A stretch of 64,000 nucleotides of DNA from Bacillota bacterium (GTDB taxonomy: Bacteria; Bacillota; SHA-98; UBA4971). This document shows, in pieces, positions 43,190-50,908 of the stretch. A model generated the notes under the pieces. It was not told the DNA's origin and did not search any database. It was given only the letters and a program-made list of their open reading frames with translations. Within the stretch, counting starts at the first letter, position 1, and each line of letters opens with the position of its first letter. The stretch covers positions 89,316 to 153,315 of the forward strand of contig JASEJE010000003.1 in the NCBI GenBank assembly GCA_030024085.1. Direction: 5' to 3'. The translations under genes were made by a program, and so were the position numbers.

Positions 43190-43750
43190 CTACCAGCGAC
43201 AGGAGGCGACTTCGCTGCCATCGTCGATGTGGAGGATGCGCACCGTGCCCCCCTCGATGACCGCGACGGTGCCCCGCCTCTCGCGCGTCTTCGGGAGGGC
43301 CGGGCTGCCGGGGTTGATTATGACCCCCCCGCCGTCCCCGAAAGGACTCTCGATGACGGGCACGTGCGTGTGGCCGGTGACAACGAGGTCCAGCCGGTAC
43401 CGTCGCACGAGATCCGCCAGGTCGTCCCCGGCCGCCAGGTGGCCGTGATGAATCATGATGTACCTGCCCTCCACCACCACGAGCGCGTAAGGCGCCTGGA
43501 TGGGCACCTCCAGCACGAGCTGGTCGATGTCGGCGTCGCAGTTGCCCTTCGCGATGACCAGGCGACCGCTGTACTCGTTTATCGCCTCAGCGAGATGCCT
43601 TGCGTCGTGGCCCTCCGGCAGAGGGTTTCTGGGACCATGATAGAGCACGTCCCCGGCGTGGAGCAGGATATCCACCTCGCCCAGCACTGCAAGGGCCTGC
43701 TTCCACGCGGTCAAAGAACCATGGGTGTCGCTTATCACACCGAGCCTCAT
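43190..43750 (-). CDS. yfcE: YfcE family metallophosphodiesterase
   Basis: 186 aa calcineurin-like phosphoesterase. Metal ligands in VISDTHGS, LHAGDVL, AKGNCD, MIHHGH, VTGHTHVP. ATG 43750 follows CAGGAGGT. Substrate unknown. Confidence 0.92.
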   Translation of the reverse strand: MRLGVISDTHGSLTAWKQALAVLGEVDILLHAGDVLYHGPRNPLPEGHDARHLAEAINEYSGRLVIAKGNCDADIDQLVLEVPIQAPYALVVVEGRYIMIHHGHLAAGDDLADLVRRYRLDLVVTGHTHVPVIESPFGDGGGVIINPGSPALPKTRERRGTVAVIEGGTVRILHIDDGSEVASCRW

Positions 43751-43782
43751 ACGCCCGCACCTCCTGCATGGTGATGGTAGCT

Positions 43783-43894
43783 CTAAGTAGATCGCCACAA
43801 ATTCGCGCTACTTTTCAGCGCGCAGGTCCTCGCCAGGGTTGCCGGTACTGCCCTCCGGGGACGGCGCGTGCGGTGAGATGCGTTCGAATTTGGC
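43783..43894 (+). repeat. Palindromic repeat, half copy F
   Basis: 112 bp matching the left arm of copy D (CTAAGTAGATCGCCACAAATT, CTACTTTTCAGCGCGCAGG, GGTTGCCGGTA, GTTCGAATTTGGC) and stopping exactly at the palindrome centre. The right arm is missing. Confidence 0.88.
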
Positions 43895-43917
43895 AAGTAG
43901 GAAGGAGCGCTCACTCT

Positions 43918-44496
43918 TCACGGTCCCGCCTCCGCCGCGGCCCTGCGCACGAGGTCGCCGTCGTACTTTAGCAGCTCCACAGCGTCGCGCCACGGTATGA
44001 AGCGGGCAGCGGTGATACCTTCCTCCTGCTGTGGTGCCGGTCTCGACCCGGGCCCAAGCCCAGGCTCAGGCCCAGACCCCAGTCCAGGTCCCGGTCCAGG
44101 TCCCGGTCCAGGTCCCGGTCCAGGTCCCGGTCCAGGTCGCGGTCCAGGTCGCGGTCCAGGTCCAGACCCTGATCCCGCGCTCTCGCCGGGTCTCTCTTGC
44201 TCCGGTTGGGCTGCCACGCGCCCGAGAAACCAGTGGACGACTTTGTCCACAGGTTCCCCGGCGTGTTCGGAGAGGTATGTATACGTGCTCGTACCCACCG
44301 GTTTCAGGATGTCGGCGCGCACCCTTGTTTCCTCTTCAACCTCGCGCACGGCCGCTTCCTCGAGCGTCTCCCCGAGCTCGACCTTGCCCTTGGGGAGGAC
44401 CCATTCGCCAAAGCGGTTCTTGATGACGAGCACCTCGCCGCCCCTGAACACCACGATCCCCGCGCTCACCTCGTGCTTTCGCCCAACCTCGTTCAT
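43918..44496 (-). CDS. Nudix hydrolase with Gly-Pro repeat insert
   Basis: 192 aa. Nudix box GKVELGETLEEAAVREVEEETRV; the usual EExG reads EETR, with Arg instead of Gly. Between the fold's strands (after WFLGRVAAQPEQ, about residue 96) about 55 residues of Gly-Pro repeats are inserted before the C-terminal strand (ITAARFIPWRDAVELL). Resembles diadenosine-polyphosphate or NTP-cleaving Nudix enzymes. Weak ribosome-binding site. Flanked on both sides by palindromic repeats F and G. Confidence 0.88.
   Translation of the reverse strand: MNEVGRKHEVSAGIVVFRGGEVLVIKNRFGEWVLPKGKVELGETLEEAAVREVEEETRVRADILKPVGTSTYTYLSEHAGEPVDKVVHWFLGRVAAQPEQERPGESAGSGSGPGPRPGPRPGPGPGPGPGPGPGPGPGLGSGPEPGLGPGSRPAPQQEEGITAARFIPWRDAVELLKYDGDLVRRAAAEAGP
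44060..44165. repeat. 12-bp tandem repeat in Nudix gene
   Basis: CCAGGTCCCGGT units, about five near-perfect and several degraded copies, encoding the Gly-Pro run on the minus strand. The unit length keeps the reading frame. Confidence 0.9.
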
Positions 44497-44526
44497 TCTG
44501 TGCGCTCACATCCTACAAGTGGTCTG

Positions 44527-44717
44527 AGTGAGGGTTCGTTAGTTCTTCCCCGTTTTCCAGCGGCTGCTGGGCTCGCGGTGTTGCACTCGGGGACGGCGCC
44601 CCAGGCGGGGCGCGCTTCGACAAAACCCGGCCAGTCCGGCCAGTGGCTGGGTTTTGACACCCCTCGTGCAATCACCGGCATCCCCTCCCAAACTCGGCGC
44701 ATTTCTGCACCCTCACT
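44527..44717 (+). repeat. Palindromic repeat, copy G (alternative core)
   Basis: 191 bp. Ends AGTGAGGGT / ACCCTCACT. Core CAAAACCCGGCCA / TGGCTGGGTTTTG replaces the GAATTTGGC type but keeps pairing. The right terminus contains the ileS stop codon. Confidence 0.85.
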
Positions 44718-47700
44718 TCGCGGCGCTCGCCGCAGCAGCCGGGCGCTTGCGCCCGACGCTGATCACGGCCCTGTGACCGTTCACGTCCCATTCGCTGGTG
44801 AGTTCGCCGCGCTTCTCGCTGGCGGCAGGATCGCCTGCGAACTCCAGATCCTCCGACAGCGTCTCCTCCATCACATAGTCTCGATGGGTCTCGCACGCCT
44901 CCTGGACGGCCTCATCGCACCAGACCACCGTCGAGATGCGGTCCTCGATGTTGAAGTCGGCCTCCTTCCGCATCGTCTGGATCTTGTTCACCATCTCCCG
45001 GGCAAGGCCCTCCATCATGAGGTCACGGGTGAGCACGGTGTTGAGAGCGCATGCGATGCCGCCCTCGCTCTCCACGGCGTAGCCCTCCTTCTCCACGGTC
45101 TCCACCGTGACCTCGTCGCGCGTGACCGTCACCGAGTGGCCGCCCGCGGCGACCTCCACCCCGCCATACCGTTCCATGGCGCCCACCACCTCTTCGGGAT
45201 CCATGGCAGCGAGGGAGGCAACGAGATCCTTGACGAGCCTGCCGTACTTCGGACCAAGGAGGTCATACCGGGGCTTCACGCTGTGCGAGACGAACTCGCC
45301 GATGCTGCTCGCCACCCGCAGCGTCTTCACGTTGAGTTCATCTTTGATGAGAGCCTCGAGTGCGGCCACGGCTCGCCCGCCCCCGGGGCTTCCCGTGACG
45401 ACGACCATCTCGGCCAGCGGCTGGCGGTTCTTGATGTTCACCTTGTTCCTGGCAGCCCGCCCAAGGGTCACGACCTTTCTGGCGAACTCCATGTCGCGCT
45501 CGATCTCTGGCTCGACGAGCGCCTCGTCGCATTCCGGGTAGTCGCACAGGTGGACGCTTTCGGGAGCGCCGTCGCGCCGCTCGCCTTCGAGGTTCCTGTA
45601 TATCTCCTCCGCCACGAAGGGCGTGAACGGAGCGAGAAGCTTCGCCACTCCCACGAGCATCTCGTGAAGGGTGAGATACGCCGCGACCTTGTCCTCGTTC
45701 ATCTCCGGCCCCCAGTAGCGCCGCCTGGACCTGCGCACGTACCAGTTGCTCAGGTCATCGACGAACCCCTCGATGGCCCGGGCGGCGCTGGTGATGTTGT
45801 AGTCGTCGAGCTCACTCCGCACCTTCCTCGCAAGGCCGTTGAACTTCGATACTATCCACCTGTCAAGGAGGGACCGCCGCTCCACGGCGAGTTCGTAGCC
45901 GGTGGGGTCGAACCCATCCACGTTTGCATACAGCACGTAGAACGAGTATACGTTCCAGAGTGTCGAGAGGAACCTGCGCCGCGACTCACCCACGGCGTCC
46001 ATGTAGAATCGCGTGGGATTCCACGGCGGGTTGACCGTGTACAGGTACCACCGGAACGCGTCTGCGCCGTAAGTGTTGAAGACCTCCCACGTGTCGACCA
46101 CGTTCCCTTTTCGCTTGCTCATCTTCTGGCCCTCTGCGTCCAGGATATGGCCGAGCACAAGGACGTTCTCGAAGGAGGGCCTGTCGAAGATCAGGGTCGA
46201 TATGACGAGCAGCGTATAGAACCAGCCGCGCGTCTGGTCTATGGCCTCGCATATGAAGTCCGCCGGGAACGCGCGCTCGAACTCCTCCCTGTTCTCGAAG
46301 GGATAGTGCCACTGCGCGAACGGCATGGAACCCGAATCGAACCACGCGTCGATGACCTCCCGGGTGCGGCGCATGGTGCCTCCGCATTCGGGGCAACGAA
46401 GCTCGGCTTGGTCGATGTACGGCCTGTGTAGCTCCAGCCTCTCCGGCAACTTCGTCGCCATGCTCTTGAGTTCTGCCACGCTCCCCACGCAGTGCTGCTT
46501 GCCGCAGCGCTCGCAGATCCACACCGGGAGCGGCGTGCCCCAGTAGCGCTCCCGGCTCACCGCCCAGTCTATCACGTTCTCGAGGAAGTTGCCCATCCGG
46601 CCGTCCTTGATGTAGTCCGGATGCCAGTTGATGGCTGAGTTGTTTTTGAGGAGCGCCTCTTTCGCAGCGGTGGTCCTGATGAACCACGATGTCCGTGCGT
46701 AGTACAGAAGGGGCGTATCGCACCTCCAGCAAAACGGGTAGGTGTGCCCATACATCTCGCTGCGATAGAGCTTGCCCTCCTCCTGCAGCGTCCGGATGAT
46801 GAGAGGGTCGGCCTCCTTTACGAACATGCCCCTCCATGGGGCGACCGCGTCCACGAACCTGCCTTCCGCATCGACAAGCTGCACCACAGGGAGGCCGTGC
46901 TCCACCGCGGCGGCCATGTCGTCCTCGCCGAATGCGGGCGCGAGGTGGACTATCCCCGTGCCCTCCTCGAGCGTGACGAAATCACCTGTGACCACGTACC
47001 ACGCCCGCTTCTCAGGCTGCGCGAACGGGAAAAGCGGCTCATACTCCTTCCCCGCGAGCGCGCTGCCCGGAAACTCCTCGAGGATCTCGTGGTCCTCCCT
47101 GACGGATGCGTCCACCAGGCCCTTCGCCAGGATGAGGTTCTCCCCGGTCCGCGCTAGCCTGACTCTCACGTAGGTGAAGTCTTTCGAAACCGCCAGAGCC
47201 ACGTTGGACGGAAGCGTCCATGGAGTGGTGGTCCACACGAGGAAGAACGTGTCGTCATCGCCTTTCACGCGGAACTTCACGAACACGGACGGATCCTCCA
47301 CCTCGGCGTAGCCCTGCGCCACCTCGTGGCTGGAGAGCGCAGTGCCGCACCGTGGGCAGTACGGGACCACCTTGTAGCCCTGGTAGAGCAGGCCCTTGTC
47401 CCATATCCGGCGCAGCGCCCACCACACCGACTCGATATAGTCATTCATATATGTGATGTAGGCCCGGTCGAGGTCGATCCAGAACCCCACGCGCTCCGTC
47501 ATGCGCTCCCACTCGCGCTTATAGCGAAACACGCTCTCCTTGCACTTCTCTATGAAGTTCTCGACCCCGTAGTCCTCTATCTGCTTCTTGCCACTTATGC
47601 CAAGCTCTTTCTCGATCTCGAGCTCGACCGGGAGGCCATGGGTGTCCCAGCCGCCCTTCCTCGGAACATAGTACCCCGCCATCGTGCGGTACCTGGGCAC

Positions 47701-47901
47701 GAGATCCTTCATGGCCCGCGTCAGCACGTGTCCGGGGTGCGGCATGGCGTTAGCCGTGGGCGGACCCTCGTAAAACACGAACCTCGGCTTGCCCTCGCTT
47801 TTCTCGAGGGTCTTCTCGAAGATCCTGTGCTCCGCCCAGAACCCCAGGACATCCTCCTCCATCCTGGGAAAACTCGCGTCGGGATCGACCTTTCTGAACA
47901 T
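44713..47901 (-). CDS. ileS: Isoleucyl-tRNA synthetase, type 2
   Basis: 1062 aa. HxGH signature is HPGH in NAMPHPGHVLTRAM, KMSKRKGN second signature; GWDTHGLPVELEIEKELG and NFIEKCKESVFRY mark the eukaryotic-like type 2 enzymes, a class usually tolerant to mupirocin. Editing domain TTTPWTLPSN. C-terminal part with CPECG/CERCG cysteines is inside the body rather than a terminal zinc finger. ATG 47901 follows GGGAGGT. Controlled by a T-box leader. The stop lies in the terminus of repeat G. Confidence 0.97.
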   Translation of the reverse strand: MFRKVDPDASFPRMEEDVLGFWAEHRIFEKTLEKSEGKPRFVFYEGPPTANAMPHPGHVLTRAMKDLVPRYRTMAGYYVPRKGGWDTHGLPVELEIEKELGISGKKQIEDYGVENFIEKCKESVFRYKREWERMTERVGFWIDLDRAYITYMNDYIESVWWALRRIWDKGLLYQGYKVVPYCPRCGTALSSHEVAQGYAEVEDPSVFVKFRVKGDDDTFFLVWTTTPWTLPSNVALAVSKDFTYVRVRLARTGENLILAKGLVDASVREDHEILEEFPGSALAGKEYEPLFPFAQPEKRAWYVVTGDFVTLEEGTGIVHLAPAFGEDDMAAAVEHGLPVVQLVDAEGRFVDAVAPWRGMFVKEADPLIIRTLQEEGKLYRSEMYGHTYPFCWRCDTPLLYYARTSWFIRTTAAKEALLKNNSAINWHPDYIKDGRMGNFLENVIDWAVSRERYWGTPLPVWICERCGKQHCVGSVAELKSMATKLPERLELHRPYIDQAELRCPECGGTMRRTREVIDAWFDSGSMPFAQWHYPFENREEFERAFPADFICEAIDQTRGWFYTLLVISTLIFDRPSFENVLVLGHILDAEGQKMSKRKGNVVDTWEVFNTYGADAFRWYLYTVNPPWNPTRFYMDAVGESRRRFLSTLWNVYSFYVLYANVDGFDPTGYELAVERRSLLDRWIVSKFNGLARKVRSELDDYNITSAARAIEGFVDDLSNWYVRRSRRRYWGPEMNEDKVAAYLTLHEMLVGVAKLLAPFTPFVAEEIYRNLEGERRDGAPESVHLCDYPECDEALVEPEIERDMEFARKVVTLGRAARNKVNIKNRQPLAEMVVVTGSPGGGRAVAALEALIKDELNVKTLRVASSIGEFVSHSVKPRYDLLGPKYGRLVKDLVASLAAMDPEEVVGAMERYGGVEVAAGGHSVTVTRDEVTVETVEKEGYAVESEGGIACALNTVLTRDLMMEGLAREMVNKIQTMRKEADFNIEDRISTVVWCDEAVQEACETHRDYVMEETLSEDLEFAGDPAASEKRGELTSEWDVNGHRAVISVGRKRPAAAASAAK

Positions 47902-47949
47902 GACCGAGAACCTCCCTGCACCGTCGCTATGAAATCCTGCCAGGATAAG

Positions 47950-48303
47950 CCAAAAAGAAGCCAAAAGCCTTCCGTCCCACGTCAAGGGACGGAAGGCAAA
48001 CCTCCCGCGGTACCACCCGGGTTGGCCGCATTCGTTGCGGCCCTCTCGCAGGCACAGGCGACCCCGGCGTCCCTCCGGGTACGCGTATGCCCTGCCTCTA
48101 TATCGGGAGGATCCGGCGACGTCTACTCTCCACCCCCGACCCGCGAAGGGCAGGCGATTTCGCGCCGCAACTCAAGGGTGATCTTCGGCAGCCACCGAGC
48201 CCCGGCTTCCACCAGCCCCGGTTCGCTTCACTCCAGAGGCAGCCTACTCTTCCCTCTCATCGTCCGCATCTTTGCATCTTACTCTTCCCGGACATCCATC
48301 GTT
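47950..48303 (-). promoter_or_regulatory. T-box riboswitch of ileS
   Basis: Minus strand shows the conserved T-box GGGTGGTACCGCG (48018-48006 region), stem I with GAGAGGGAAGAGTAG and an apical GGTGGAAGCC, and a specifier loop GAAGATCACC with codon ATC (48182-48180) for isoleucine. Terminator: GCCTTCCGTCCC / GGGACGGAAGGC (47967-47978 with 47986-47997), followed by TTTTGGCTTCTTTTT. Uncharged tRNA-Ile should favour the antiterminator. Confidence 0.95.
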
Positions 48304-48309
48304 GCATTC

Positions 48310-48338
48310 AGTCTACCACAGGACCTCGACCACGTCAA
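48310..48338 (-). promoter_or_regulatory. SigA-type promoter of ileS leader
   Basis: Minus strand TTGACG (48338-48333), 17-bp spacer, TAGACT (48315-48310). Gives a leader of about 400 nt containing the whole T-box. Confidence 0.75.
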
Positions 48339-48502
48339 CCGCGGCGCACCGGGCCTTTACGAAGCGGAATCCTCTTTATGAACGGCAGCTTCGGGGTCTC
48401 GTGGGATATGACCTGCGGCCCCGGCAAAAGCCCCTGGCCACACTTCTTGCACGCCTCCGCCCCGTCAGGGTTCATGGTCCCGCAGTTCGGGCACTCGATC
48501 AC
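48335..48502 (-). CDS. Small zinc-ribbon protein
   Basis: 55 aa from GTG 48502 (VIECPNCGTMNPDGAEACKKCGQGLL). Two CxxC pairs form a zinc ribbon; the tail KLPFIKRIPLRKGP is basic. GGAGGGGG lies 13 nt upstream. An in-frame extension upstream is repeat-H sequence and unlikely. Function unknown. Confidence 0.62.
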   Translation of the reverse strand: MIECPNCGTMNPDGAEACKKCGQGLLPGPQVISHETPKLPFIKRIPLRKGPVRRG

Positions 48503-48597
48503 CTCGGGCTCACCCCCTCCAGCACTAAAGATCCCGGTCTTCTCTATGTATATGCTGGAGGGCTGGCCCAGGTACGAGCGCAAGCAGGCAGGCAGGC

Positions 48598-48718
48598 TTT
48601 TCCGGCGCGGGCTGCAGGCACCATGCCGGGGCACGCGCGGAGTCTTCAACGCCCCTCGTGCAAACGCCGGTCCCGACTCATCGCCAGACCGGAGGAGATT
48701 CGCGAACCCACACTCACT
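48598..48718 (+). repeat. Palindromic repeat, partial copy H
   Basis: The right half ACGCCCCTCGTGCAAACGCCGGT and end ACCCACACTCACT match copy G (GACACCCCTCGTGCAATCACCGG, ACCCTCACT). The left half is degraded (CTTTTCCGGCG, GCATGCCGG-like). Confidence 0.55.
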
Positions 48719-48733
48719 CGCGGGCCAGCCGGG

Positions 48734-49453
48734 CTATCTTCGACGGGTGTGAATCACGACCACGAGGCCTTCCTTGACCCGCACCCTCCCGAGCGAGCCG
48801 GTCAGCTCGTTGCTTACGCCCAGGGTCTCCCCGATGCGAAGCTCACCACCCCGGAGTTCGTACTTGAGACCCTCGGTGTGGACCCCGCGTGCGTCGCCTC
48901 CCACCGGTAGAAGCGACACCCAGTCCCCGCGCCCGCCGGCGATGGTTGCCTCCCCCTGAATGAGCCTGACCGTGGATGTCCCGTCCGTGAGAAGCAGGGT
49001 TGCGCCGAGGGATGCGGCCTTTATGGTGAGGAGCACGTTCGCCAGGGTGTGATCGAGCCTGTCTCCGATCGCACCGATAGCCGTGATATCCCGGATCCCC
49101 CGGGCCACGACGTATTCGACCGCAAGGTCCAGGTCGGTATTGTCCTTTTCCACGGGGTGGGTTGCAAACCTGACCCCCTCGTCCCTGAACCGGGCCACGG
49201 CCTCCTCTTGCGCGGAATCCAGGTCGCCGATGATGACGTCGGGCCGGAGGCCGAGGCGCGCCGCGTGGGATGACCCGCCGTCGACGCATATAACCATGTC
49301 CCAGCCTCCGTCGCGGACGGTATCCCCAGCCCACGACTCATCGGCGAGCTGTCCTCCGGCTATGATGAGCGCACGCCCGCCGCGCACGCCGGCGCACCGC
49401 GACGTCGCGGCCTCCTGCCAGTTGCTGCAACCTTTCGCTGTCCCATCTCTCAA
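48734..49453 (-). CDS. thiN: Thiamine pyrophosphokinase
   Basis: Makes thiamine pyrophosphate from thiamine and ATP. 239 aa. CVDGGSSHAARLGLRPDVIIGDLDS, EKDNTDLDLAVEYV, GAIGDRLDHTLANV, C-terminal beta domain (VSLLPVGGDARGVHTEGLKY). TTG 49453 has AGAGGG 7 nt upstream. Confidence 0.93.
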   Translation of the reverse strand: MRDGTAKGCSNWQEAATSRCAGVRGGRALIIAGGQLADESWAGDTVRDGGWDMVICVDGGSSHAARLGLRPDVIIGDLDSAQEEAVARFRDEGVRFATHPVEKDNTDLDLAVEYVVARGIRDITAIGAIGDRLDHTLANVLLTIKAASLGATLLLTDGTSTVRLIQGEATIAGGRGDWVSLLPVGGDARGVHTEGLKYELRGGELRIGETLGVSNELTGSLGRVRVKEGLVVVIHTRRR

Positions 49454-49480
49454 CTGGATACCCTCTTCTCGGGGATACTT

Positions 49481-50293
49481 CTACCGCACCAGCTCCACCT
49501 GGATCATTGTGATGATCTTCGTGTCCTGGCCGTTGCCTGCATAGGTCACGATCTCCGACGAGTCCAGCTTCACCAGCTTCCCGGAGGCGAGATAGAACGT
49601 CCCTGTCCCTATATACGTGTAGTCCTTTCCGTTGCTCCGGCCCTTTCGGGAGACCTCGTACTTGACCTTGAACGCGTCCTGGGACCCCACCTTCGCGATC
49701 CCCTCGAACTTGTAGGTGCGCCTCTCCAGCACGAGGCCACCGGCGGCTGTGGAGTACAGCTCGTCGTTGACGGTCCAGGTTTCACCCGGAGCGACGGGGC
49801 GATCAGCAAGAATGACCTGTGCAAGCCACAGGGTCTCGATCTGACGACCGTCCCAGGGCCTGAGGCCCTCGGCCTCGATGATCCGGCCGGTCTTCTCGAC
49901 GGTGAGGTAGTAGCGGAAGGGCTCGAGGCCTCGGGCTTCGCTGCCCTCCGGCGTGGCGCTCCCGACGCATATGACGGTCTGGCGCATCCTGCTGCCGTCA
50001 TCGGTGCCGGAGTTCTCCACCCGGATCTCCTCCCGGTAGAGGTTGGTCGTGCGCTTCGCGCCCGAGTATATGGTCTCGCTGATGAGCACCTGATAGGTAA
50101 GGGATTCGCCCTTCTTGACGTCATACTGCATGAGGTATGCAGATGGACCCGCCTCTGCCACGCCTCCTTCCGGGCGGGCAGCGGGGCCGCCGCTCGCGAA
50201 CACCATCAGTGCGCAAACCGCGGCAGCCAGTGGCGCCTCGCAGGCTCTGCGGCGCGCGGCCGCGGTAAGGCGGCACGCAATACTATTGGACAT
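49481..50293 (-). CDS. Secreted protein of unknown function
   Basis: 270 aa. Basic N-terminus and a hydrophobic stretch (AAAVCALMVFASGGP) suggest a signal peptide. The rest is beta-rich: YDVKKGESLTYQVLISETIYSG, RYYLTVEKTGRIIEAEG, VAPGETWTVNDEL, AFKVKYEVSRKG, YTYIGTGTFYLASGKLVKLDS. The order resembles DUF-type extracellular proteins with tandem beta strands; I do not recognise a family. Upstream of thiN (27 nt), so probably co-transcribed. Confidence 0.8.
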   Translation of the reverse strand: MSNSIACRLTAAARRRACEAPLAAAVCALMVFASGGPAARPEGGVAEAGPSAYLMQYDVKKGESLTYQVLISETIYSGAKRTTNLYREEIRVENSGTDDGSRMRQTVICVGSATPEGSEARGLEPFRYYLTVEKTGRIIEAEGLRPWDGRQIETLWLAQVILADRPVAPGETWTVNDELYSTAAGGLVLERRTYKFEGIAKVGSQDAFKVKYEVSRKGRSNGKDYTYIGTGTFYLASGKLVKLDSSEIVTYAGNGQDTKIITMIQVELVR

Positions 50294-50788
50294 CCTGAAT
50301 ATCCCCCTTCAACGGGCGGCATAACTCATGACGCAGCGACCGGCCACTAGACTGGCCGAACACGAGACGTGCCCCGCATCTTCACAGACTCACATTATAT
50401 ATTACTTCTCACTACGTGACGAAACTCCTCTTCAGGCTCCCAGGCAATTCATATCCGGGGAGAACTGTCCCAGTTGCGGGCCATCAGTCCCAGCGCGTCC
50501 GGTCTCCCACGTGCTCCTGCATCCCTGCCGCTGCATTTACAATGGAGAAACGGAGCGACCCTGTCGCCTCGCCTCCTGCTCTTGCTACGCAACCAACCTC
50601 AAGGGTGACAGCGGAGAGTCGCGCAGTGGGCACGATGGCCACGTAACCCGGCATACACCGGCACCCAGCACACGAGACTCATGACCCCCGCTTCTCAATA
50701 CGCGCCGGGTGGAGCCTGTATCAGCGTCCACCAGTCAGAGAGCGCCTGGACCCCGCGGTTCATGACGGTCGCACTCGCGTACAGAAAG
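50294..50788. other. Gap without recognisable gene
   Basis: About 500 bp between the divergent-facing ends of the secreted-protein leader and the hydA terminator. Reading frames here lack family motifs and plausible ribosome-binding sites. No repeat copy, riboswitch or tRNA seen. Confidence 0.5.
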
Positions 50789-50790
50789 AG

Positions 50791-50812
50791 GCCCGCATCG
50801 CACGATGCGGGC
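50791..50812 (-). terminator. Terminator of hydCBA operon
   Basis: Minus strand GCCCGCATCG-tg-CGATGCGGGC, 10 bp perfect, followed by CTCTTTCTG. About 100 nt beyond the hydA stop. Confidence 0.8.
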
Positions 50813-50908
50813 TGCCGCGAGACTTACAGGGTCCGCGACGAGGGTAGGAGGTTGGGAGCTGAAAGCACGCTAAACCAGGCACACGAGACCCGGCGCGCGA
50901 GACCCCAG

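Noticed and set aside
44060..44165. CRISPR-like array
   Set aside because: 12-bp head-to-tail units without spacers; it codes Gly-Pro in frame within the Nudix gene.
44197..46431. 744-codon open frame on the plus strand opposite ileS
   Set aside because: Antisense shadow of a GC-rich gene; no motifs, no ribosome-binding site, and ileS is certain.
50328..50684. 118-codon plus-strand frame in the gap upstream of hydA terminator
   Set aside because: Low-complexity, no ribosome-binding site, no family features; not enough to call a gene.
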